DNA of 64,000 nt. Origin: Chlorella sorokiniana (lineage: Eukaryota > Chlorophyta > Trebouxiophyceae > Chlorellales > Chlorellaceae). This document shows positions 31,338 to 42,200 of this stretch, piece by piece. Under the pieces are notes generated by a model. It ran no database searches. It was given only the letters and a program-made list of their open reading frames with translations, and was not told the DNA's origin. The number at the start of each line of letters is the position of its first letter. Position 1 is the first letter of the stretch. The stretch covers positions 1,860,001-1,924,000 of the forward strand of contig CP084614.1 in the NCBI GenBank assembly GCA_025917655.1. Direction: 5' to 3'. The position numbers and the translations under genes were made by a program.

Positions 31338-34300
31338 TCAGTCCTGGCAGTGGTCGAGTTCGCCGTGCGCCTTGGACTGCTTGATGGCGGCCTGAGCGGC
31401 GGCCAGGCGCGCAATGGGAACGCGCAATGGGGAGCAGGACACTGCGGCAGGGGTGGTGGGAGAGCGACCGAGTCAGCAGGGCAATCGAGGCACCTGACAG
31501 CCGTGGCCCTCGCTACCAAACCAGCCCGTCAAAACCAGAGAGCAAGCTTTTCACGGGCAGCAGCTCAAGCAGAGCCGGGTGCATCCATAAAAAGTTTGTG
31601 TGGTGCAGGCGCCCTGCCCACCATAGTCGACGATGGACGACACAAACTCGATGCTCTTGGGGTCGCCGCCGTGCTCGCCGCAGATGCCGAGGTGGATGGC
31701 GGGGCGGGTGGCGCGGCCGCGCTCCGCCGCCAGGCGCACCAGCTCTCCCACGCCGCTCGTGTCCAGCTCCTCAAAGGGGTCGGCGGGCAGGATGCCCTGG
31801 GCCACGTACAGCGGCAGGAACTTGGCCTCGGCGTCGTCTCGGGAGAAGCCGCAGGTCATCTGGGAGGGGGAGGGAGGGCAGAGGGGAGGGGGTGCGTGGG
31901 TGCTGGCTGCGCTGGCAGACACGTCGTGCGCAAGCCTCGCAGCAGCAGGCCCAGCTCGCGATCCAAACCACGCTTCCATTCGGGAACAGCAGCAGCCGGG
32001 CGTGGCCCCACCAACGGCCCACAGGCGCTGAGGGCACTTGAGCCCACGGCGCCTTCAACCCACGCCCACGGGCGTAGTTCTATTCTTCTTTCTTTCCCCC
32101 AGCGGCCCACCTGGGTGAGGTCGTTGGTGCCAAAGGAGAAGAACTCGGCGTGCTTGGCCAGGTCGCCGGCGCGCAGCGCGCCGCGCGGCACCTCGATCAT
32201 CGTGCCCACCTTGTAGTCCACGCGGGCGCCGGCAGCCTGGAACACATCCTCGGCGGCGGCGCGGATCACGCGCACCTGCGTGGTGGTTTTTGGGGGGCCG
32301 GGGGAGATGAGGGGGAGAAAAATGTAAGAAATTTCAGCCGCAGCAAGGTGAGGGGTGGGTGAGGGGGTGGCAATCGGCACGTCAAGCCGACGGCCTTGAT
32401 TGATCTGAATCGTATCAGCCTGCAAAAGTTGGCCTGGGGCAGGACCAAGCTGCCTGCCCAGCCCGCCCACCTGGTGCTGCAGCTCCTCCTCAAAGCCGAC
32501 CAGGGGCACCATGATGTGGGGCAGGGGCTTAATGCCGCGGCGCGACACGTTGACAGCTGCCTCCAGGATCGCCTTTGCCTGCATCTCAGTGATGTCTGCA
32601 GCCCAGGGGGGGGGGGGGGGGGGGGACCACGCAGGGGTGGTCAGCCCACGGCGACGGAGGCCAGGAGGGAAGCAAGCTGCCACAACACAATGCCCAGCAG
32701 CAGGCAGGCGCGGCAGCAGCGCGCCGCGGCAGCCTGTCAGCAACCCAGCGAGTCACCCAGCCAGCCAGCACCGCCACGGGCAGCGGCTCACCGGGGTGGC
32801 GGATGCCCAGGCGGCAGCCGCGCAGGCCCAGCATGGGGTTGGCCTCCTGCAGGCCGTGGATCTTGCTCTTGAGGATGCGCACCGCGCTCATGTGCTGCCC
32901 CGACCGCCCCTGCATCTCCGCCGCCAGCGTCTCGCACAGCGCGTCCAGCTCGGGGTGCCCTCGTGGGGCAGGAACTCGTGCAGGGGGTCCAGCAGGCGGA
33001 TGGTGACTGCGACAGGAGGGGGGTGGGGGAGGGGAGGCGTGGGCGGTGGTGGAGGGGAGCATGGCAAGCACACAGCCCGATGATGCAATGAGCAGAGGGG
33101 TTTCAAGCAGCGCCGGCTGCCGCTCTGCCGCCAGCCTCTGGGCGCCGCCGTCATGACTGGCTTGAGCATTCCACCGCTCACCCGGCAGGCCGTCCATGGC
33201 CTCAAAGATGCCCTCAAAGTCCTGGCGCTGGAACTCCTTGAGCGCCGCCAGCGCCTCGGCCGCCGACGCGCCGCCCTCCAGCAGCTCCTCGGCGGCAATC
33301 ATGCGCCGCACGGCGGCGATGCGCTCCGGGAGGAGAAGAACTGGTGCTCGGTGCGCACCAGGCCGATGCCCTGCGCGCCGTTTTTTGCGCGCGACGGCGG
33401 CGTCGGCGGGGGTGTCCGCGTTTGTGAACACACCGATCCTTCGGAACGAGTCCACCCACTCCATGAACACAGCCAGGTCGCCTGCCGGGTGAGGGAGAGG
33501 GGGTGGGAGGGGGAGGAGGGAGCTGGGGATGGGGTCAAGAGAAGGGGGAGCGAAGTCGGCAAGTCAAGAGGGACGCGCCGCAGCTCGTGCCAGATGGGGG
33601 GTGGCTGCCGACTGCCCTCTCACCGCTCATCTCCGGCGCCTTGACGGGCTGGCGGCCCAGCAGCACCTCGCCGCTGGAGCCGTTGAGGGAGAGCCAGTCG
33701 CCCTCCTTGATGGCCTGGCCCCCCAGGCTGGCTGCCTTGGCGCCGTAATCCACCTGCAGCTTGTCCAGGCCGCACACGCAGGGCTTGCCCCAGCCGCGCG
33801 CCACCACGGCGGCGTGGCTCGTCATGCCGCCGCGCGGTCAGGATGCCCTGCGCCGCGTGCATGCCGCCCACGTCCTCAGGGGAGGTCTCCAGCCGCACCA
33901 GGATGACCTGAAAGGGGGAGGGACAAAAGGTGTGAAGCGCAGAGGGCAGCAGATGACGGCATTGAGTCAGGCTGGTGCGCCGCTGGATCCCAGGCTTGAC
34001 AAGGCGTGCAGCCAGGTGCTCCACCGCAGCCGACAGTGCACTTGGGCGCAGCCGCTGCGGCAGCGGCTGGCTCCCATGCCGCGCCCCACCTTCTCGCCCT
34101 CCTTGTGCCACTTCTCCGCCTCTTCGGCGGTGAAGACGACGCGCCCACGGCGGCCCCTGGCGAGGCGGGCAGCCCCTTCCCCAGCACCGCCTTCTTGTAC
34201 TCGGGCTTGGCCACGCCTGGGCGCAGCGGGTGTGGAGTTGCAAGGTTTGTGGTCAGGATACGGGAACAGTGTTCAACGCAAGCTGAGATGCGGCCATGGC

Positions 34301-37300
34301 CTCAGCTCATGGTGTTTCATGTACAACGGCCAACCCCCACCACACCACACCAAACACACACACACACACACACACGCACAACCAGCTGCACCTCTCACCC
34401 TCGAACATGGGGTGCAGCAGCTGGTCCAGGTGGCGCGGCTCCACCATCAGCACCGCCTCCGCCCGCGACACCATGCCCTCCCGCTCCATGGCCACAGCCA
34501 CCTGGGGGGTGGGCACAGGGATGGGGGCAGGGGGCAGGGGGTCGCTATGAGGGCAGGGCCGGGGGCAGCGCACGTCCCAAGACGGGGCCAAGAAAATCGT
34601 CCAGTGCAACTAACGGCAGCTGCGGGGTCTGCAGGCACGCTTGTGCTTGCGCGAAGCAGCCGCTGCGGCCTGCCCACCTGCAGCGCGGCGGGGCCGGTGC
34701 GCTTGCCGTTGCGCGTCTGCAGCATGAACAGCAGGCCGTCCTGCACCGTGAACTCGCAGTCCTGCATGTCGCGCATGTGCTGCTCCAGCCGGGTGGTGTT
34801 GGCCACCAGGTCGGCGTACGCCTCGGCAAAGTGCTCCGCCATCTGCGGCAGGCGGGACAGGCATAGGGGGGCGGGGTTGGGGGAAGGGGAGGGGCTGCAG
34901 GGGTTGGACTTGGTGGCGTTTTGGGGGCGCTGCTATCGGGTCCTGTGCTGGTCAGAACTGAGCTGCCAGGAAGCACCCCCTTCTTGGTGCGGGTGCGCTG
35001 GCAGCAACAACAGCGGCCGCAGCAAAACCGGCGGCGGCGGCGCTCACGTGGGCCACGTCCAGCGGCGTGCGAATCCCTGCCACCACGTCCTCCCCTTGCG
35101 CGTTGGGCAGGTACTCGCCGTAGAGCTGCTTGGCGCCGGTGGCTGGGTTGCGCGTGAAGCACACGCCTGCAGGCACGCGGGGAAAAACAGGTGCGGTGGG
35201 GTGGGGGTGGGGGAGCAGGGTGGTAGGACGCTGTGAGTTGCAGGAGCGTGGCGGACACAGGCCAACAGGGGGTGGCAGATGTGCCAAGCGGAGGCAGCTA
35301 GGAGTGGCAGCAGCGCGCGGGCGGTGCGGGCGCTGTGCGCGCGGCGCCAGGCGGCGTGCCTGTGCCGGAGTTGTCGTTGAGGTTGCCGTACACCATGCTC
35401 TGCACGTTGACGGCGGTGCCCAGCAGGCCGCGGATGCGGTTGATCTCCCTGGGAGGGCAGGAGGCACGGCAGCCGCAGCAGTCCACCAGTCAGGTTGGTG
35501 GCGTGCAGCACGGGAAGTGACGCCAGCACGCCGTCACTCGGACAAGACCCAAGCTGCCGCCCCTCCCTTCCCCCCACACGCGCGCGCCCACCTGTACTTG
35601 ACAGCGCGCGGCGTGTTCCAGGAGCCAAACACGGCGTTGATGGCCAGGCTCAGCTGCTCATACGGGTCGGCCGGCAGCGCCTTGCCCGCCCGCTCATACA
35701 CCGCCTTGAAGCGGCGCACCACCTCCCGCAGGTCGGCCCCCGTCAGCTCCACGTCCAGCTTCAGGCCGCGGGCCTCCTGCGGAGGTGAGGCAGGGGTGCG
35801 GGGCGGCATGGGGAGGCAGCGGGTGGGTGTCGAAACACGACGTGCCTGGCAGGTGCCGGTGCTGCTCGAGCGTATGAGCTGGTGCTGGTCGCTGGAGCCG
35901 CCACGACCCGTGAAAAGGCAGTTGCCATGCCTCAGGGAGCGCAGCCAGGCGGCAGTGGCGACCCCAGCCCGCGCCGCACCTTCACCGCGTGCATCTCCGC
36001 CTCAAAGTGCTTGTGCTCGATGCCCAGCACCACGTCCCCAAACATGTCCAGCAGGCGGCGGTAGCAGTCAAAGGCAAAGCGCTCGCCGCGCCGCGCCGCC
36101 AGCCCCTCCACCACCTCGTCGTTCAGGCCCAGGTTGAGCACCGTGTCCATCATGCCCTGCGGCGGCGGCGGGAGCAGGGGTGGGTGCATGGGGGAGGGGA
36201 GGGGAGGGGGGTGGGGGGGAGGGAGGGGAGGGGAGAGTGCGTGGGGAGGAGGGAGGGGAGAAGAGGGGAGGGCCAAAGCGGGTGTGTGTGCAAACAGTGC
36301 TGGAACGGAGGCCAGCGCAGGCTTCAGCCTCGACGTGTGCTGTAATCACTGCAGCCCGGGGCCGGGGGCGCCTCACCGGCATGGAGACTGCGGCGCCGGA
36401 GCGCACGGAGAGAGCAGGGGGTCGGCGGGGTCGGCAAACTTGGCTCCATAGGCGGCCTCCACCTCGTGCACCGCCGCCATCACATCCTCCCACACGCCCT
36501 CGGGCAGCTTCCCGCCCGCCTCGTAAAACTTCTGCGGTGTGCGGGTGTTTGGAGGGGAACGCTTCTTGGTTCATTGCCCTTGCGCCACAAAGAGAGCGGG
36601 CCGCCTCTTTGATGCTCAGGTGAGCGCGGAGGGCGGCAGGCCTGCGTGCTGAGCGCCGCAGGCAGCCCTGGGTGGGGCCGCCATGGCGAGCAAGGCGCAC
36701 CTGGCAGACTTTGGTGGTGATGGTGAAGCCGGGGGCACGTTGAGGCCCAGGTGGGCCATTTCGCAGAGGTTGGCGCCCTTGCCGCCAAGCTGCAGGCGGT
36801 CAGCAGGGTGGGCGGGGACCAGGCGGTGAGCAGAAGGACGGGGGGACAAGGCAGATAGACACAAAGTGGAGACAAAGCCGGTTGGCAAGAACTGAGTTCA
36901 GCAGCTGGGGAAGCGCCTGCTTGGCTCTAAGCAATGCAAAAAGGCGGCAGCGCATTGGCAGCTATGGCAGGCCAGCGGCAGCGGAGTGCCTCGACCCACC
37001 AGTTCCTTCATCTCCTTGCGACCGGCGCTGCTGCCCTTCTTGAAGACGTACACATTGCGCTCCTGCGCGCAAGACAGGCAGGGGATGGTGTAAGGGGGCA
37101 GGCAGACGGCAGGGGCGGCCGCGACATGGCCGCACCGCTGGTGCGACAGCGCAGGCCAACTGCCAACCCTGACGCGGATGCCGGCCCCGATTGCGGCTTG
37201 TTGCAACACTAGAATACCGCCTGTCGAGCCGCAGGGGGCTCGAGGACAGGCGTAGGAGGGTTGGTGGGGTGTCGGAAACCTGGCAAAACACCGACAGGCC

Positions 37301-37407
37301 CAAACCCCAAACCCGCGCACCTCAACCGCGCCCTGAGCCTCGGCATCGTGCTTAGGCTTTACTACAGCAGCTATCCTGCCTTTGACCGCGTCCACCAGGC
37401 CCGGCAT
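31338..37407 (-). CDS. PPDK: pyruvate, phosphate dikinase
   Basis: Interconverts pyruvate, ATP and Pi with phosphoenolpyruvate, AMP and PPi. Starts [20 protein letters not shown] at 37407; an in-frame ATG at 37461 adds 18 residues. N-terminal ATP-grasp domain: [104 protein letters not shown]. Swivelling phosphohistidine domain: [19 protein letters not shown], then [16 protein letters not shown] with the catalytic His and the adjacent Thr that PPDK regulatory proteins phosphorylate in plants. C-terminal PEP/pyruvate barrel: [93 protein letters not shown], ending [11 protein letters not shown]. About fifteen introns. Frame slips occur near 33830, 33330 and 32960, all in G/C runs. No obvious plastid transit peptide. 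Confidence 0.95.
32606..32625. repeat. 20-base G homopolymer in a PPDK intron
   Basis: An uninterrupted run of 20 G residues on the plus strand (C on the coding strand) just upstream of the exon that begins [13 protein letters not shown]. Its true length is likely to be poorly determined by sequencing, and it could form G-quadruplex structures. Confidence 0.8.
34354..34380. repeat. (CA)n dinucleotide repeat in a PPDK intron
   Basis: An almost pure CA/AC run of about 25 bases, with one interruption by G, lies in a PPDK intron. Simple-sequence repeat, no further function inferred. Confidence 0.7.
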
Positions 37408-38209
37408 TGCCAAGTTTGTTCTTGGGGTGTGGCCTTCTTTGGGTGTAGAGCCTCCCGTCAAAGCGATGGATGTGTTGTTGATTTAGCTTGTTGATGTCAA
37501 AGTTTTGGTTGTAAATGCGTGTTCAGGCGAGCAATTGGCTTAGAAACCCTGCCATGCTCCGGTCGGGAAGGACACGCAGCTCATTGCAAATCGCGATTTG
37601 GGGATGCACACGCGCCCATCAATGCACACTTCATGGCATCAATCGCAAGAGCAGGCTTAGAGGTTTCAGGCTGCCTGGATTTCGGTGCCGTTCCGTCAAG
37701 TGCGGCCACTGCGCCTCCGTCGGGCGGTGAGCCACGCTGCATGCTGCTCGCACACAGATGCTGGCAATCAACAACCGACGCATTGTAAATGACATTTGGA
37801 GCCTGCAAGTGGAATCCACTCTTGTTCACAGCCATGCTTGTATGCATTGTGGCTTCTGTAGTTTGACAGCGGTGCTGTTTTGCCCGTTGGGTTGCCCGGA
37901 GCACCGCCAAATCAGTGGCAAGGGCAAGCAGCATGCAGCCCAGCCGGTCTCCTTCCAAATGTGAGCACATATGCCATTCTCTGGACTGCATGGCGCAGAT
38001 ACGCACCGCGAGCAAAGTGGCAATATCGTCTAAGCAGGGGCATGTCCAGCTACGTCTTCAGGCGCAGCAGGCGGGTCGAGTGGGGGCCACAGAGGCAACC
38101 TCTCTTGCGTGCCTCCCGATCTCATTGAGATGCATCTCGCCTGCAATCTCTGTCATTTCCAGAGCCGCTCCACTTCCCAGTCCGGCACTGTTGGCACAGA
38201 AAAGTGTCG
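37408..38209. other. intergenic between PPDK and the Mpv17-like gene
   Basis: About 800 bp separating two divergent starts. Composition is lower in GC than in the genes. The short open frames here have no recognisable motif. The first coding bases of the Mpv17-like gene may extend leftward from 38210 by a few codons. Confidence 0.35.
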
Positions 38210-39112
38210 ATGTTCCTCAAACACCCGGTTGTGAGGGCCGCGATGGTGTCCTGCAGCACGCACGTAGCTGGCGACGTGCTATGTCAGTGCATTCGGGCGC
38301 GAGCATCAGGCAAAGAGCTGAAGTGAGCGCTGCCGCTGTATGCCGCCGCCACACCTCACGTCAACTTGATTTGCTAGCCGGACGGCATGAGCTCATGCCC
38401 AGTCATTATCACTTGTCCTTTCGCGTTTCAAGCGCCGAAAGACACTCGACTGCCACGATCTGACGCAAAACACAGGGTCAACTGGCGTCAGACGCTCCGC
38501 TTTGGGATCGTCGGCCTCACTCTGCACGGCCCGTACTTCTACAACGCTTTCCGCTGGTTGGACACGCGGTTTGGCACTGCAGCCACGCTGCGACGCGCCG
38601 CGCTAAAAACCCTCACGGGGCAGGTAAGCATGGCTGACGAGCGGTCTCCCCCTTGACGCCAGCGTCCCCTTCGGAGAGCCCGGCGCTGCCGCTCCTTGCC
38701 GCAGGTCACCGTCTTTCCGGTCTATGTTTGCTCATTTTTGCATACATGGGCCTGCTGGAGGGGCTTACACCAGAGCAGGTGAGCTGTAAGCTATCTAAAG
38801 TAGCCCTGCAGTGCTGACGCTGACTCGCCTGCCTGCCTGAGCGGCCGCCCCCTCCTCCAAAACCCCGCCCGCCCCTCTGGGCGCCCCACACAGTGCGTGA
38901 GCAAGGTCAAACAGGCGGTGGTCCCCACGTTCATCTCTGGCAGCCTGTTCTGGCCGGCAGCCAACCTGATCAACTTCATGACGGTGCCGCCGGCTGGGCG
39001 GGTGCTGTACGCCAACGCTGCGGGGCTGCTGTGGAACACTTTCCTCAGCTACGAGAACAGCACGAAGGGCGTGGTGGCGACAGCCGCAGGCAGTGCCAGC
39101 AAGACGAGCTGA
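38210..39112 (+). CDS. Mpv17/PMP22-family membrane protein
   Basis: Small four-helix protein of mitochondrial inner or peroxisomal membranes; relatives form or regulate channels. Exon 1 reads MFLKHPVVRAAMVSCSTHVA then GDVLCQCIRARASGKEL, matching the family's HP...T/V...GD-L-Q start. The open frame extends a few codons further left (RHCWHRKVS), so the true start may be in an upstream exon. Exon 2: RVNWRQTLRFGIVGLTLHGP then YFYNAFRWLDTRFG. Exon 3: VTVFPVYV and, after a one-base slip near 38735 in a T run, FFAYMGLLEGLTPEQ. Exon 4: VSKVKQAVVPTFISGSLFWP, AANLINFMTVPPAGRVLY, WNTFLSYENSTKG, ending SASKTS before TGA 39110-39112. The W/P-rich signature and R-V-L-Y...W-NTFLS ending are clear. Subcellular site is not determinable. 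Confidence 0.85.
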
Positions 39113-39298
39113 GGGCTTGATTCGGCTTCTCTGCAGCCCATCTGTTTTGTATCTTCTTGTCAAGCGTTTTCACACAAGCATTGCTATTCTTGCTGGCATT
39201 TGTCCTCAGCACACCTCTCTGCATACTGACCTGGCCTGACCATGTCAATGCCTGATTTAATCTGTGACAAACCCACACTGCGTGCCGCCCCAGGGGGC

Positions 39299-42200
39299 TC
39301 AGAAGTCGTCGCTGGCGGCGGCGCCGCCCTTCTGGTTCTGCTGCAGCACCGCCTGGCGCCGGTACATCTCCGCGACCTGCTCCGCGGAGGTGGCGTCCTC
39401 CGGCCCCTTGTCGTCGCGCACGCGCACCAGGCGCGGGAACCTGGGCCAGCCGGGAACGGGGTTGGGCAAATTGGTGGACAGCAGGCACTGGCAGGCAATG
39501 GGTGGTGCGGGTGTGAGAGGGGTGGCATCGCTCGCCACAGCGCTGCAGAAGCAGCGGGGCTGGCTGGCTGGCTGGCTGGCTGGCGTGCCACAGCGCTGCA
39601 GAAGCAGCGGAGCCAACCAGTCAGCCAGTTAGCCGCCGCACAGGCAGCACCGCGTCCTGCCGCTGCATGAAGTGGCCCCACCTGATGGAGATGCCCTTGG
39701 CCGGGTCCACCAGCCCCATGGCCGCCTTGTGCAGCGGGCTGCGGCGGGGGACAGAGCGGTGCAGGATGGCCAACCGTGAGCGCGGGGAGCACGGGCTCAG
39801 GGGCGGCCGCCTGGAGCTCAGCGGGGCAGCACTTTGGCAGCGGGCGGCCGCGGCGCTGCGCCTCCCCGCAAGGCGTGCGCACCTGATGGACAGGTCGGCG
39901 GCCTTGACCTCCCACACCGCCTTGGCGTCAAACCACACGTCTGGGATGAGCGTCTCGCCATACCTGGAGCGCGGGTTAAGGCACGGGGTTGGAGCAAGAA
40001 AGGTGCAAATGTCTTGGATGCAAGGGGCAAGGGGCCAGGTGCAACGGCCCCCGAGTGTGCGCCCCCACACACACACACGGGTGCAACCCACCCGGGTGCC
40101 CCCACCCCAACACACACACCTGTAGTACTTCCGCGCCTCGGGCACCACCAAGCCCCTCATCTGCTCCGCCAGCTGCTTCAGCTGCTCCTCGCTGCGGGGC
40201 ACAGCACGCGGGGCGAGGGCTGCGGCTTTGGACCCCTGGAACCCCCTGGCAGGCTGCCTCGCCGCCGCTGCTGCAGGGCGCAGGACGGGCTGGCCCCTCC
40301 CTCCTGCGAGCGGCGCGCACCTGAACCCGGTGCCGATCTTGCTGATGGTCTGGTACTCCTCTGTGTCGGGGTCGTACGCGGCCAGCAGGTAGGAGCCGTA
40401 CACGCCTGGCGGTACGGGGGAGCAGCAAGGGGGCAGCACCGTGAGCACCAGAGCTGCCTGCCGCCGAGAATGGGGGCCAGGCGTCAGGTGCAGGCGCTGG
40501 CGGCTCAGGCCGGAAGTTTTGCAACAAGATGAACAGCTGGCCTTGCAGGTAAGTGCTGGGGGGATGTCGGGGAGGGTGCGCCCGCACCTGTGCGCTTGCC
40601 CCTGCCGTACCAGGCGCCGATGGGGACCAGGTCAAGGTGTCCCCCACCCCCTCCAGGTAGTCCTTCTTCAGCTTGAGCCAGTGGGACGAGCGCTTGGAGG
40701 GCTCGTACGAGTCTGGGGGCAGGGGGTGCAGGATTGCAGAACTTGAGGGGCGAGGGTGCGGGGGGTGAGGGGTGGGTGCAGCCGTGACCAGCCGGAGAAC
40801 GAGCCATGGGGTGTCAGGCGGGGGCAGGGCAGGTGTGCACCGCCGCCAGCCGCTGGGCAGCAAGCGACCGGCAGCACCCAGCCGCCATTGTGGCAGGGGG
40901 AGAATCAAGCCAGGGCAGGCACGGGCAGGGCGGGGAGCTGACAGGCGGCCGCCCACCGTCCACGGTTTTCACGATCAGCCCCTCAGTGCCCGCCTCCACT
41001 GACTCGTCCAAGAAGCGGGTCAGCTCCTCAACGTCTCGCGAGGTCTGCGGGGGCGGCAGCACGTGAGCGAGCGGGTGGGTGGGTGGGCAATGGGGCGGGC
41101 CACAGGCAGCCAAGGGGGCCTGGCTGAGCGATACAGGAGGAACCCCCTTCTTTCGCTTGCGCGCCTCCCGCCCAGCCGCCGCCAAGCCAGCCCCAGCGCT
41201 GCCCACCCATCCCTCTGCCCCGAGCCAGCGCCTCCAACACGCCCCTCACCTTAGCAGTGGCAAACTCCAGCTGCCCGGGGCGGGCTCCAGCGCAGAGTAG
41301 AGCGCTTCGCGCCGCGCCGTCAGCGGCTCCCGCAGCAGCGTGCGCCCGTCGATGGACAGGCAGTCGAAGGCAAACACGCAGACCTGGACCTGCGGGGGCA
41401 GGGCGCAGGGGGCAGCAGGGTGGATGGGTGACAACTGCAGCAGACCGGTGTGGAGAGCCACTCAGTTGCCCTGTGGAGAGCCATTCAGTTGCCCTCTTCT
41501 ACCAGCCTCCCCACCACACACCAAGCACATCCTCAGCCCCCCTTGCCTTGATGCTGTCTAGCGTGACGTCCTTGCGGCTGCGCGTGGACAGCACCTGGAA
41601 GGGCAGCACCTGCCTCTTCTCGCGGTCCCAAGCCACCGCCTCCGCATCCAGCACCACGCTGCTCACGCCAGGCTTCAGGCACTGCAGGCGGCGGCGCGCG
41701 CGGAGGAGCAGCAGCCGCGCAGGCGGCGAGTCACACCAGGCATCGGCAGAGGAGAGGTCGGGTGGGAGCAGCTGGGCGCGGCGGCAGCCAGGCTGCAAAG
41801 CGCCCGCAGCGGCCAGGGCTCACACCTTGGGCACCAGCGCAGCGATGTCTGGGTACTTGGGCGTGTTGTCCTCGCTGTTGCGGCTGTAGATCTGCAGCGG
41901 CGGCGGCGGCGTGTGTGGGGTAGTGGGTGGGGGCGGGTGGGCAACGCATGGAGACGATAGGGCGCCTGCCGCGCAGCACAAGCATTCAGTCTCGGCAGCG
42001 TGGCCAACTGCATGCCCCTCCAGCCCACCCACGCCAACCTCCACCCCTCCCCCCACGAACCCCCCACCCCCAAATACCCGCCCACACTGCCTTCTTCCCC
42101 GGCTGCCCTCGCCGCCCAGCCCACCTTGACCTTGCCCCCGGCAGCACGTGGATCTGGGCCCGCTCTCCGTCGTACTTGTACTCACACGTGAACTCGATGT

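Noticed and set aside
31338-37407. PPDK as a pseudogene because its frame breaks in the catalytic domain
   Set aside because: All catalytic residues are present and breaks fall in G/C runs as in other essential genes nearby, so indel error is the simpler reading.
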